A stretch of DNA of 64,000 nucleotides from Xanthostigma xanthostigma (taxonomy: Eukaryota > Arthropoda > Insecta > Raphidioptera > Raphidiidae), in NCBI GenBank assembly GCA_963575645.1, contig OY754470.1, positions 5,030,501-5,094,500 on the forward strand. Direction: 5' to 3'. Positions 51,801 to 59,914 of this stretch are shown piece by piece (the stretch's first letter is position 1; every line of letters begins with the position of its first letter). The translations under genes were made by a program, and so were the position numbers. The notes beneath the pieces are model-generated. The model ran no database searches, was not told where the DNA came from, and saw nothing but the letters and a program-made list of their open reading frames with translations.

Positions 51801-53961
51801 GACGAACAAATATTTCCTTTTTGAGGTTCCCCGAATCCAAAAAACATATTTTTGATAAAACTCTGTGCGTCTGTTAGTCTGTGAACACGATACAGGTCAA
51901 ACGGATGAGCGGATTGAAACCAAATTTTGGAAGGATGTTTGGTATGCAGATATGAAGAGACCTATTGTTTTTGGGGAAAATCGGCGCATGCGCAGAAGAG
52001 ATATATGCTATAACGATGTTTTTTATATAATAATGGTATACTTTTCATGACGGCTTATTATTCTGTTTATTTTTTCAAGAAAGTTTCGTTAAAGAAATTT
52101 TTTTCTAAACTTTATAGTTTCCGAAATATTTTGAAAATAATAAAAAATCAGCCGCTCTTTTGTTTTATGGATCTGTCAGAAATAAATATTTTAGGCATGT
52201 TAGGCATGTTTTGATTAATTATCACGTGACATATTATGTAGGTAACCATGGCAACGAATATCAAATATCATACTGAATACTAGCCATTACCCGCGTCACC
52301 TCACGCGATATCAGAAATTTTATTTTCTTTATTATAATCAAATGTCAACATTTTTGAAGTTGGAATGGTTCCGTCGCCCAATTGGCTGGAATTTTTCGAG
52401 ACGTTAAACTATAAATTTGGAAAAATGCTGTATAATACTCGTCTAATATTTTGGGTCAGATTGCAATCAAGATTTTAGTCAACAAAATAACTTACTTGCG
52501 AATTAATCGGCATAGATTCCAGAACTTTGATAGAATACTCAGTTCTCTCAAATACAGGACTGTTATCGTTGACGTCCTGCACGTCGACCAATACTGTCAG
52601 GTTGGTACTTCTGGACGGTTCCCCAAGGTCGCTTGCCGTAATCACGACATTATGTCTAACGGCCGTTTCGTAATCCAGTTTACGGGCAAGTGTCAAATGG
52701 CCTAATTCGTTGTCAATGGCAAAAAGACCGTTCGGTCCGCCGGAAATACGGTATCGGACTTCCCCGTTACGTCCTGCGTCGGCGTCGTTGGCATGGGCAG
52801 CGAACAGAGGGACTCCAATCTCGACGTTCTCCGGTACGGAAATTCGAACTGTGCTCGATTCGAATTCCGGATCGTTATCATTTTCATCGTCGAGAGCAAT
52901 GTTCACCTGGAAAAAAAGGTTTTTATAAATTAGTGTTTCCTAAAACGAACTATATTAATTCAGTCGATCTTACGGAACCCTCGGTGCGCGATTCTAACGC
53001 GTACGTGTCCGATTTTTTTAAAAATTGTATTGTGAAAGTGTTATGAAATTAATATCGAAGGATTTAAACTTGAAACACAATGAAAATAAAAATAAAATAA
53101 ATAAAAAAACATTTTAATATACCTACCACGTTTTTAAAACAAACTACAAAGTATAAAACAATTTTTTTAACTTATAGGATTTGAAACGAAAAAATGGGGT
53201 ACAAGCGACAGTTACAACATAAGAAGTGTAGAGAGTAGCTGTCAATGAAAAAATGTATTGATGAAATTAAACGCCCCACGTTTTTCGTTTTAAATCCTAC
53301 AAGTTAAAAAATTGTTTTATACTTTTTAGTTCGTTTTAAAAAATGGTGTATTAAAAATTTGTTTTATTTATTTTATAATTTTCCTCTTTTTAGTTAATAA
53401 TAAAAACGTGGTAAAACCAAAAATACATCGTAAAAAAAATAAAAATGTTATATGACCCAAAGGGGGGTCGAACTCGCGACCTTCGTGTTGTTACCATGAC
53501 GCTCTAACCAACTGAGCTACGACCGATGATTGCAACGAGTAGTACAACGTTAAGTAAGTAAGAATGAATTAAATGTAATTTCTTTTATTATTTTCTTCTT
53601 TATTTTAGTATTTTTTCATATTTTCATATAATGATGAGTTATGTTAAAAATTTCAAGTCTCTGTCTCATCAGGAAGTTAGTTTAAAACCAATTACAAAGT
53701 TTCGCCCGACATACACGAAAAGCGAGTTAATATAAACGTGGTAAAATAGTCAACAGTTAAATTCAAAGCTTACTTGAGTATGTCCGTAAGCTGGAGGTTC
53801 GCCGCTTGTCGCTTGAACGTTCAACAACACAGTAGTATGGGTTTCCCTGTCCAGAGGCGCTGCTGTACGTATGGCGCCGGTCACCGTGTCGATCTGGAAG
53901 CGTCCGTCTGGATCTCCGGAATAAATGGAATACCGAACTGATGCACCGGTACGACGGCCAC
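25787..53961 (-). CDS. ds: Dachsous cadherin, C-terminal 12 exons (5' incomplete)
   Basis: Giant atypical cadherin, the ligand of Fat in planar cell polarity and Hippo growth control. Exons join in frame as 53961-53774, 52906-52496, 51588-51138, 40816-40519, 39237-39030, 37824-36753, 35969-35601, 35069-34697, 31922-30799, 30000-29695, 29110-28807 and 28532-25787. They total 7,850 nt, about 2,615 aa. About 20 cadherin repeats carry DxNDN-type calcium linkers and LDRE motifs. A membrane segment (ALGLLISLIIVIFAFGAVFL) and a roughly 435-residue cytoplasmic domain follow. The latter has Dachsous-specific blocks: YVDPSAFDTIPIR, PPKYDEIPPY, EEIRMINEGPLQRDSG, TQEYLARLGI and WGPQYQPLAHVFSEIARLKD. Drosophila Ds has 27 repeats, so roughly seven repeats and the signal peptide should lie upstream. 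The largest internal intron is 10.3 kb (40817-51137). Confidence 0.96.
28807..29110 (-). CDS. ds: dachsous exon 28807-29110 (cadherin repeat)
   Basis: 304 nt encoding GDTNANVELLAVNASDADSG through GDGKNMFR. One cadherin repeat with VNASDADSGSNA and VVRATDQGKPQLS. The expected DxNDN linker is replaced by FGSVGRLKSGDGKN, so calcium binding at this junction is doubtful. Confidence 0.95.
29695..30000 (-). CDS. ds: dachsous exon 29695-30000 (cadherin repeat)
   Basis: 306 nt encoding TEVGTVLTSITANDVDTSP through VTDVNDNVPIFEQPAYHA. One complete cadherin repeat with a canonical DVNDN linker. The split Gly and Glu codons at its ends match both neighbours. Confidence 0.95.
30231..30792 (-). mobile_element. 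Foldback plus tRNA-like element, copy 1, in a dachsous intron
   Basis: Nearly the whole 798-bp intron consists of this element. It has a 130-bp inverted repeat (arms 30231-30360 and 30384-30513; 23-bp loop), a tRNA-like segment (30591-30680) and a terminal motif, TTAATATAAAGCGTGTAAAA, whose AAAGCGTGT part is repeated inverted in the left arm. It ends about 6 bases from the exon's GT donor. The same layout recurs at 53117-53747. Confidence 0.75.
30591..30680 (-). ncRNA. tRNA-like sequence with long variable region (Leu/Ser-like), probable pseudogene or SINE head
   Basis: On the minus strand a D-arm-like GCCTGCGGTCTAAGGC (GCCT/AGGC stem) and a B-box/T-arm GTGGGTTCTAATCCCGT are correctly ordered, with a long stretch between them as in class II tRNAs. 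The acceptor and anticodon stems do not pair well, so a functional tRNA is unlikely. Confidence 0.45.
30799..31922 (-). CDS. ds: dachsous exon 30799-31922 (about 3.5 cadherin repeats)
   Basis: 1,124 nt starting QFDRERQSLYRFFVIARD, with linkers ISDVNDNKPVF, LIDENDNSPRF and IIDINDNRPTF. One degenerate linker (EASPDAPKLNF) lies between the first and second. It ends INISEG. Confidence 0.96.
31923..34696. other. 2.8-kb dachsous intron
   Basis: Besides the MITE at 32226-32411 I see no gene. A tandem TTTTTCTATATAAATTTGTATAA pair near 33340-33390 and a CCTCCCAAAATTTGG fragment of repeat D near 33041 are the only other recognisable items. Confidence 0.6.
32226..32411. mobile_element. Short hAT-like MITE (186 bp), perfect 8-bp TSD
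   Basis: Terminal repeats CAGGCGCGGTC / GACCGCGCCTG (outer bases) are flanked by AATTACAC on both sides (32218-32225 and 32412-32419). Internal TTTTGGGGGGGGTCA occurs twice and is complementary to TGACCCCCCC near the right end. Confidence 0.9.
34697..35069 (-). CDS. ds: dachsous exon 34697-35069
   Basis: 373 nt encoding GNIGNKFSIDQRTGELTALS to SGIITTVG. Linker VDDQNDNKPRF is canonical. One cadherin repeat plus parts of its neighbours. Confidence 0.95.
35601..35969 (-). CDS. ds: dachsous exon 35601-35969
   Basis: 369 nt encoding GNLTYSIPLGIADDKFTVDP to GVNGDISYSII. Contains a glycine-rich insertion EDGGGGGQLFD within the repeat and a slightly atypical linker, ITDINDYPPEF (Tyr for Asn). Confidence 0.95.
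36112..36719. mobile_element. Foldback-type element with TAAGTAGGTTAAGTTAC ends
   Basis: GTAGTGGATACATACATAAG near the left end is mirrored by CTTATGAATGTATCCACTAC at 36697-36716. TAAGTAGGTTAAGTTAC occurs near both ends in both orientations. Internally there is an (ATT)n run at 36264-36310. It fills most of a dachsous intron and ends about 33 bases from the exon boundary at 36753. Confidence 0.75.
36264..36310 (+). repeat. (ATT)n microsatellite
   Basis: About 15 uninterrupted trinucleotide units following AATAAAGTCTT, probably the tail of a LINE or MITE. Confidence 0.95.
36753..37824 (-). CDS. ds: dachsous exon 36753-37824 (more than three cadherin repeats)
   Basis: 1,072 nt starting in phase 0 at IREDVPVGFMIGSVATTD. 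Linkers IDDVNDNAPRW and VKDANDNAPKF are canonical; VKDSKHNPPRF has lost the NDN core. Ends STLPDG. Confidence 0.97.
38456..38740. mobile_element. LINE 3' ends in opposite orientations
   Basis: On the plus strand 38520-38737 reads as a LINE C-terminal tail (YNCARIYNHLPNNIK, then KKFLYNGCFYS) ending AATGGAATAAATA(TTA)n, similar in kind to 10600-11170. Just left of it, 38456-38510 reads as another tail on the minus strand with (TTCTAA)n repeats. Both are dead fragments. Confidence 0.7.
39030..39237 (-). CDS. ds: dachsous exon 39030-39237
   Basis: 208 nt encoding YGVFTIDPMSGVIRTKQALD through LVFR. HEERAIYRLTVAATDGGKP and VLDLNDNRPTF are typical. Phase 0 donor AGG|GTGAGT. Confidence 0.95.
39296..40362. 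mobile_element. Terminal-inverted-repeat element with CAGTGGCGGATTT ends, containing a nested element
   Basis: The ends CAGTGGCGGATTTTCC and GCAAATCCGCCACTG are inverted, and both subterminal regions carry CCTAGGGCGGCC. No target duplication was found at these exact bounds. A second element (39660-40132) is nested inside. Confidence 0.75.
39660..40132. mobile_element. Nested inverted-repeat element with about 70-bp ends
   Basis: Left GTCCCACGACATGACTGCCA and right TGGCAGTCATGTCGTGAGAC anchor roughly 70-bp inverted ends that include GATTTCAAGTCAAAAATG / CATTTTTGACTTGAAATC. A terminal ACACCCTG suggests a Tc1/mariner-type derivative. It lies inside 39296-40362, so it is the younger insertion. 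Confidence 0.75.
40519..40816 (-). CDS. ds: dachsous exon 40519-40816
   Basis: 298 nt encoding EIVTREPLDRELRASYDLV through KGRDSDG. Linker VGDVNDNAPEI is canonical, and VRAVDKDSGDNASVTYSI is the start of the next repeat. The upstream intron is 10.3 kb. Confidence 0.96.
42377..42675 (+). mobile_element. Element E, full copy with inverted ends
   Basis: Left TGCACACGAGGCTGGA and right TCCAGCCTCGTGTGCAGCGG are inverted. The interior holds CCGCTAGATT and GCGAGCCCGCAGTGACGTCA. Related copies lie at 56199-56790 and 2279-2400, with a fragment at 46262-46300. It is non-coding. Confidence 0.75.
44039..44413 (+). repeat. Direct repeat F, left copy
   Basis: Starts AACTATATGAATCATTGCC and ends near AAAAGTATATG. 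It is closely similar to 47551-47942, with the same orientation and order. It includes a GGGCGTACCCAGCTTTT segment. Confidence 0.85.
44500..44824 (-). repeat. Repeat B-related copy, reverse orientation
   Basis: Read on the minus strand it starts CTAGCCCGTCGCGGTTTCAC and CCGGGTG, then diverges from repeat B. It ends with an ACCGAACGGATTTTCATACG segment (plus strand). Confidence 0.55.
44825..45321 (-). repeat. Repeat C, copy 1
   Basis: The reverse complement resembles 62086-62472. It shares GTTACCCGCGGCTT-like starts, GATTGAGACGAAACACGGATG and AATTGATGACGTTCACGTGA. The left end has four GACT tandem units (44850-44866). It is non-coding. Confidence 0.75.
45627..46187 (-). repeat. Dispersed repeat D, copy in reverse orientation
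   Basis: Reverse complement of 51829-52397 over roughly 560 bp, including CCATTACCCGCGTCACCTCA and GCGCATGCGC. The two copies form an inverted pair about 5.6 kb apart in the same gene. Confidence 0.85.
46346..47013 (+). mobile_element. Degraded PIF/Harbinger-type transposon (668 bp)
   Basis: Inverted ends GGCCCGTTTCACACATACAC / GTATGTGTGAAACGGGCC, with repeated CCGTCTAAACGG palindromes. The 46409-46672 frame contains MWVHPINTGRQKFGAFYTLF and EDANKFFNYFRM, which resemble the N-terminus of Harbinger transposases (the consensus W-V-x-P-I region). The catalytic DDE region is absent. A-T-rich TAA/TTA bases flank the ends, in line with 3-bp TWA targets. Confidence 0.75.
47551..47942 (+). repeat. 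Direct repeat F, right copy
   Basis: Second copy of 44039-44413, about 3.5 kb to the right in the same orientation. It has an extra TTAAGCCCGG segment. Confidence 0.85.
48863..48897 (+). repeat. (TA)n microsatellite
   Basis: About 17 AT dinucleotides directly adjoining the 3' side of the tRNA-like sequence, in the position of a SINE tail. Confidence 0.95.
48899..48972 (-). ncRNA. tRNA-like sequence, Asp-type anticodon (GTC), probable SINE head or pseudogene
   Basis: Minus strand: D arm GCTCAATCGGTAGAGC (perfect GCTC/GAGC stem), anticodon loop CTGTCAA with T33 and GTC, and T arm GTGGGTTCGAGCCCCAC (perfect 5-bp stem). The anticodon stem has two mismatches and the acceptor stem pairs only partly. 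Pol III A- and B-box sequences look intact. The adjoining (TA)n suggests a retroposed SINE. Confidence 0.55.
49985..50480 (+). repeat. Possible inverted-end element (AAGCTATTGCATAGC)
   Basis: AAGCTATTGCATAGCTTC at the left is mirrored by TATGCAATAGCTTTACCGCGG near 50438-50458. The body is AT-rich with no coding capacity. Weakly supported. Confidence 0.4.
51138..51588 (-). CDS. ds: dachsous exon 51138-51588
   Basis: 451 nt starting in phase 0 at ILQVTAVDLDTGNNARLTYR. Contains LDRESRDRYELSIIATDNGA and linker VQDANDNEPVF; ends INPATG. Confidence 0.96.
51829..52397 (+). repeat. Dispersed repeat D, forward copy
   Basis: Starts CCGAATCCAAAAAACATA and continues through GCGCATGCGCAGAAGAGATA and CCATTACCCGCGTCACCTCA. 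It is the inverse partner of 45627-46187 and lies in the intron between two dachsous exons. Confidence 0.85.
52496..52906 (-). CDS. ds: dachsous exon 52496-52906
   Basis: 411 nt, 137 codons, phase 0 at both ends. Starts VNIALDDENDNDPEFESS (linker), holds a complete repeat and the linker VQDVNDNSPVF, and ends MPINSQ. Confidence 0.96.
53117..53747 (-). mobile_element. Foldback plus tRNA-like element, copy 2, in a dachsous intron
   Basis: Diverged hairpin arms (about 53132-53199 and 53272-53341), a tRNA-like segment (53454-53524) and the terminal motif TTAATATAAACGTGGTAAAA. TACCACGTTTTTAAAAC lies inverted at the left end. The order matches 30231-30792. It ends about 26 bases from the exon donor at 53773. 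Confidence 0.7.
53454..53524 (-). ncRNA. tRNA-like sequence (AAC loop), probable pseudogene
   Basis: Minus strand: A-box/D arm TAGCTCAGTTGGTTAGAGC with a perfect GCTC/GAGC stem, loop GTAACAA with T33 and anticodon AAC, and B box GAGTTCGACCC. The T stem and acceptor stem pair poorly, so it is probably not a working tRNA. Confidence 0.5.
53774..53961 (-). CDS. ds: dachsous exon 53774-53961 (most upstream exon seen)
   Basis: 188 nt encoding GRRTGASVRYSIYSGDPDGRF, then LDRETHTTVLLNVQATSGEP, the middle and end of a cadherin repeat. It begins with two bases of a split Gly codon, so another exon must lie upstream. Confidence 0.94.
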
Positions 53962-55463
53962 CTGAAAACAATAAACAAATATAGGTTAGTGACTGAAAAA
54001 TGTGCTTTGTACTATTTATAAGTCAAGCTTTCCTTCCAAAAAAATGGTGCTAAAAAAATTTAAGAAATTAGAAATAAAAATTTAAAGCATTTTATCGAAG
54101 AATTTTTTTTGGCAATAATGGATTTTTCATATAAAGCTGCGTTTACAAGATGCGGCATGAAAAAATATTTTTACCTGAGTTTCGTATTTATTATTTAATA
54201 TTCCAATAAATATTATTTTTTTGAACAAAAAAGTTTCTCTTCTGTAGAGCCAAAATATTGAAAATACATCAGCTATATTTGATTTAATTATTTCGGGTTA
54301 CCCGTCTAATGGATCATTGCAGTCTTTCAGTCCATAAAGATTTTAATGGCAATATGTATTTTATTACTTGGCTCGGATATAAAGAAAAATACAGAAAATT
54401 CACACGTTACCAAAGTTAAAGCATTTTATTGAAGACATTTTTTGACAACAATGAATTTTTCATATAAAGCTTCGTTTACAAGATACGGTAATATGTTTTT
54501 ATCGGAATTTCGTATTTACTATTTAGAGCTTATTTTTTAACAAAAAAGTCCCTTTACAATGACAATATTTTTAGAATTAATAATTTTTTTTTATTTATCC
54601 GCTCGGCCTTTGGCTGAAATCTTCCATTCTATATACGATACTATATCTCCTAATTCCCTTGAGAAATTATTTTTTTAATTTGATAAAGGTAATATTGGTT
54701 CGGAGATTCATTCCATTTTTGCCCTGAGGTCTTGAGCCACCTATAGCTACACTACTGAGTGAAGATTCAATAAAAAAATGCGAGAAGGCTTCAATCTCTC
54801 AAATGCTTTCCATTTACCTATGGAGGGTAGAGGTTAAGGAGAACCATCTCTGTGTACGAAAAAATGTCCGTCAAAAAGCGTTAAATTAGGGGACCGCCAC
54901 TGTCGGGAAAGGGTAAATTTTAAGGCAAGCGTATGGAGGGTAAAAATTATTAGAGTAGGATAGAAATGTAAACGAGGAAAGAAGAATTTCCACTTTTTTA
55001 TGACGCACTTTCCGAAAGTGAAACAAAAAAAAAATGAAAAACAATATGATATAAAATTAATTTTTGATTTAAATGTCATTTTTAAACGTGCTATTATGCA
55101 TTTAGTACTAAATAAACGATTATACTGATATGAATAAACTATAAAATGACTAAAAATATTAGTAAAAGCTAACAAAAATTAAATCACTCTCAACACTATC
55201 TCACAGCAGGTTTTTAGGTAAAATTTATTAAATTATTTTGGACTACGTAAACAGTTTAGATTTTATATACTGCAGTGTTATTAACGACTCTAATCATTAA
55301 AAATACTAAATTTTCCAGCACTTCAATTCGTTTATATAACTGCTATGGAGTGTAAACAACTGCTAAATTCATTTTATACTCGGATGCAGCGCTAGCGCTA
55401 TTACGGACGATTTTTGAACTGTTATTTACAGCCAAATCTTTGATTAACGTCTGAATAGAACTC

Positions 55464-55634
55464 TTCAAATGAATAAAATTGTCGACCAATTTTCTTTAGA
55501 CCATATATTGACAAAAAATAATAAAAATACAAATCAATATAACACAGGATTTTGTGTTATATTGATTTGTATTTTTATTATTTTTGTCAATATATGGTCT
55601 GAGAAAAATTGGTCGACAATTTTATTCATTTGAA
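55464..55634. repeat. Near-perfect hairpin, about 82-bp arms
   Basis: Arms 55464-55546 and 55553-55634 are almost exact reverse complements (for example AAAATTGTCGACCAATTTTC and its complement) with a loop of about 6 bases. Isolated; no other copy was noticed. Confidence 0.9.
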
Positions 55635-56198
55635 AATGTTATTTACAGCATTTAGATGGACACTTTTTCAACTTATCTCCCATATAAGGTAGTCCTCCTT
55701 ACCTCTACCCTCTACATATTTACCAAAAAAAAGAAACTGCTCCCGAAAGAAATCGAGTCGATCATTCGGAAAACCGAACAGTCTGTATGCAAAATAACAA
55801 AACACGTCCACACGCGCTCTCTGTGAATAAAGTGAATCTTAGACAATACGATCAAAAACTCAGGAGTATAGAATAAAAGAGAGTGTGTGTATGCACACAG
55901 TATTCCCCTGACTCAAGTTCACTGACAGTCATTGACATTGTCAGCAGGGGGTGTTGTGGGGGTGTTCCGCCCCCCGCGCGGTCCGCGTGCGGTGGTCGCT
56001 GCGTCCCGCCGGCAACTACAAATGCTGTAACAATCTCATCCTATGTTGTATATACCTTACTTATACTACGCCATAATACATCTTCCATGGCACCTTATAC
56101 CACTATGTGCTATGCAGTCAGTCTCACTAAAAACGGAAACCCATTTGAAATAAAAAAATCAAATCAGAGTCTCTCCCGCCAACAAAGAAACATAAAGG

Positions 56199-56790
56199 CC
56201 GTGGCACACGAGGCTGGATTTACCGCTAGATTTTTTGCTATAGATTTGATTTGGTTTGATTGCTTTTATGTGCTCGCTTCACACGAAACGTCTTTTCAAA
56301 CTGTGACAGTGACAGTTCAAATATAAATGTTACGGTGAATGTCCAGAATCCGGGCAATGTCGACATTGACCGGTCAATGTCGACAATGCCCGAGCTACAT
56401 CGGGCAATGTCCGAAATCGGACAAGGTTCAAAAAATATTTTTTTTTATAAACATGAAACGCTGACATTTGACTGTATCTTTATCATAAGTTATCATTAAC
56501 GCTTTATGGAATTTTTATCACTGATATCAACTATTGAAGAATATATTTTTCAGACATTGATCGTAACATAAACACAGAGCAAAACGCGACTGTTATGTCG
56601 GAGCAGAATGACGCTATGTTGGTTTGTGGGCGTTAGTTCGTTTCGCCCACGTGATTGGTTCTTGCTCAGAGCAAGCGGAGGACCTCTAACAAGAAAAATA
56701 GCCCCTGCTCTAATTCTAAAATCCATCCTGTGAGCTATGGCAGGCGAGCCGGCAGTGACGTCATTTCAAGTAGCCGGCCAAGCCGAAATT
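56199..56790 (+). mobile_element. Element E, larger diverged copy
   Basis: Left GGCCGTGGCACACGAGGCTG is followed by CCGCTAGATT. The right part has GCGAGCCGGCAGTGACGTCA, in the same order as 42377-42675. The interior is longer and includes a GGTCAATGTCGACA/CGGGCAATGTC-rich stretch. Confidence 0.65.
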
Positions 56791-57178
56791 CCAGCGTATG
56801 CCATACACTTCGTAGCTTCTCTGTGTGAGCTATGTACTGACTGTGCCTTTCTATCCGACTATAGTATACTTGACACGTTCACCTCTTTTATTAATATATC
56901 AACACGCTTTCTTAAAACTTCTTCTGGCACTACAAAATAGCTGCTTGTCATGCCTATATAGCGGTCGTAGAATGACTAAAGTTGCGTAAATAAACGTAGT
57001 CGTACACCATAGACTGAATGAGAATTGAACGCAGCCTACACAGTTAGAAGTGTGAACTGTCAAACATTTTGAAAATCAACTATTTTATGCAGTTTGTATC
57101 TTGTTCCTAATGATATCACGACTCGGACGAGTTTTAACTTATAATGTCACCAATACCCTTATTCACAAACAAGAACTA

Positions 57179-57364
57179 GGGGAGGACGGGGTCAATTGTA
57201 ACACGGGTCAATTGTAACAGTGACTATTTTAGTGACATCTACCAACAAAATGAGAACATGATACTACTGCATTGATGTACATTCAGTCGCTGGTGCAGTA
57301 GAATTTGTCACCAAAATAGTCACTGTTACAATTGACCCGTGTTACAATTGACCCCGTCCTCCCC
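57179..57364. mobile_element. Inverted-repeat element with about 59-bp ends
   Basis: GGGGAGGACGGGGTCAATTG at the left and its complement at the right start near-perfect 59-bp arms in which GGGTCAATTGTAAC is tandemly doubled. The total length is 186 bp. No convincing target duplication was found. Confidence 0.85.
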
Positions 57365-57994
57365 CACTATTGATTGACAAGTCAAGTTAATTAAAAAAAC
57401 CTTGGGTAAACCGCGCAATGTCAACAACAAATAAACAGAAAATCAAACAACAAAATTCACTGCAGCATAGTTACTTGAGTGGAAACTGTAATTTATGAAG
57501 CATGATGAGCTGTCAATTATTTTATTAAATGTGTCGCCGTTTCGAGTGTGAACGTATTTATGGTATTACGCGAGTTTACGGTGCAGGTTTTCAAACTCCA
57601 GAGCCATTATATAATGCACTATCATACATATTGTCCATAATTGTATTCATTTAATTTCGTCAAGACAATTAACACTTTGCACGACTTTTTATATACTACA
57701 TTAAAAACATTTAAATAGATATATATATAGGTATAACAATAAAACATTCAATATTGTAATCGTGACTTTTATTTTTGGTGAATTCAATAAATTTATTTAT
57801 TCAACACGCGTGAGTAATATATAATTTCGGGACCCTGCTGAATTCGGGAGAAATAATAAATTACTTCATGTTGACGCGTAGAGTGCGAATAATAATAATT
57901 GCTGCGTTCCTATTAGTTCAGAAACTTTTGCCGCGTTCCTATTGGTCCAGAAACTATGCAGTAATATATTACCGTGCAGTTTCGGATGAAAACA

Positions 57995-58136
57995 GCATCG
58001 CAATTCAGCGAAAGTCAGGGTCATCTTGTGTGCATCGAGGGCGGTGGATACGTCATAATAAGTCACTTCATTGATTGACGTACCCACCGCCCTCGATGCA
58101 CACAAGATGACCCTGACTTTCGCTGAATTGCGATGC
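57995..58136. repeat. Near-perfect hairpin with 61-bp arms
   Basis: Arms 57995-58055 and 58076-58136 (GCATCGCAATTCAGCGAAAG and its complement) differ at about one base around a 20-base spacer. ATAATAAGTCACTTCATTGATT occurs in the spacer and again just right of the structure. Confidence 0.9.
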
Positions 58137-59914
58137 GATGATAAAAGAGGGAGAAATAATAAGTCACTTCATTGATTTTCTCCCCGATTACATATTATTA
58201 CTCGTGCTAATAATACAATTTCGTGATAAAATTCGTTACATAGGGAAACGAGTTTAATATATAATCCGACAAAATTGACGATTCGACAACAGTGTGCAAC
58301 GTACACTGCCGGATTAGCGCGACCCAACTGTATTTGAAAAATAGGATAAGATAGCGACGGTATATAAAAATGTACCGCGATAGTTTATATATTTATGCTT
58401 ATAACTGAAATAAAAAAAAAATATAAACGTTTTCAACGCGCACGTGATTTCTGTATACAATCTTATTTATGAATAAATTAAAAGTCGCGATAAACGCATA
58501 ATGTTTCCGCGGATAGCTGCAATCCACTCACAGCGCAGCAAGAACTGTTTTATAGGATTGTTAACAAATAGTTATTTCTTTTAAAAAGCGTAATTAATCG
58601 TCCAGACTTCTTATGCATTTATAAGTGGTGTGTCCTTTCCCCAAATAAAGAAAAAACAATCATCTGACCGGGTCAACCAACAAAACATTCACACCGCGAA
58701 GCGTTGGATGCTGCGCCGGTCACGTTGCGCCTTAACCAGTGGCGTCCGGTGTTTAAAAAAATAAATTATAAATGTATAAATAATCAATTCAGAAACAATA
58801 GTTTATAAAACAGATATGAATTTTTCTTCATACCGTGGTCGAAATTACGTACTTCCAGCGTCGATTTTAAGGAAAATTCACAAAATATGAACTTTAAAAT
58901 GAATTTACAATTTCATTCACTTTAAACGTAGAATATTTAATATATTGAACAAAATATTAATTTATAAAATTTCTCAAAAACGAAATTAACACTCTAATGT
59001 AAGCAAAAGAAATATAAACATAAAGATAATGAAAACAAAGGTAATACATTGCAATTACTTAGCTCTCGTTGGATTGTAAGCATAAATCTCTGTGAAATAT
59101 TATTTAAAGTAGGTTTAAAACTTTTTTCTGTCACCCGATAGCGCCACTGGCAAGTAAAGTATGTGTCATTCTATTGTTACTACTGCTTATATTTTCGGCC
59201 TCCTGATGGCGCCACTAGCCAGTAAAGTATTTTTTTCGGCCACATTATGGCGCTACTAGCCAGTGACGTATCTGTCATCCTCTTTCTATCTTCACTAACT
59301 TATATCTCCCTCTCAACTTCCGTTCGCCTCGCCCGATCACATTTCTATAAATCTCTCGTCACGCATTCACCAGCTTACTCCCCAAGTCAAGCGTGCGTAA
59401 AGAAGTTTTACTTAAAAAAAAAACTTGTTTTCTTCATTCTAATATCTAAAAAATACCGTCTACAGACGAAATAAAAATGTCTTTATCAAGTCTATACGGA
59501 AAACTAGGGGTTAAAAATAACTGCAATTTCATTATATTAAACTATACGTATTATAATTTGTATATGAATTATTTGTAATCGATCTTTGGACGTTTCTATC
59601 AAATACGGTTTTAAGTTACGCCTCTGAAAATTAAAGTGTCCTTAAAAACGTATAGCTTAAAATGTCCAAACAAAAGATCGGTAATTAATAAAAGTCGGAG
59701 ATGTCTGAACAAATTTAAGACATTTCAGAACAATTTCTTTATCTCTTTCCACCACGTACATATTGCATTGAACTGTCCTTATTTATTATCATATGACGGC
59801 ACAGTGTAAATCTGTAATGGATACTCAGGACCCAGGTGGCATAAGGGTCTACAGTTCAACTCTTATCCAAAAATAAACAGTCAAAAAATCTCTGGATCTA
59901 GCTTCAATTCATAT

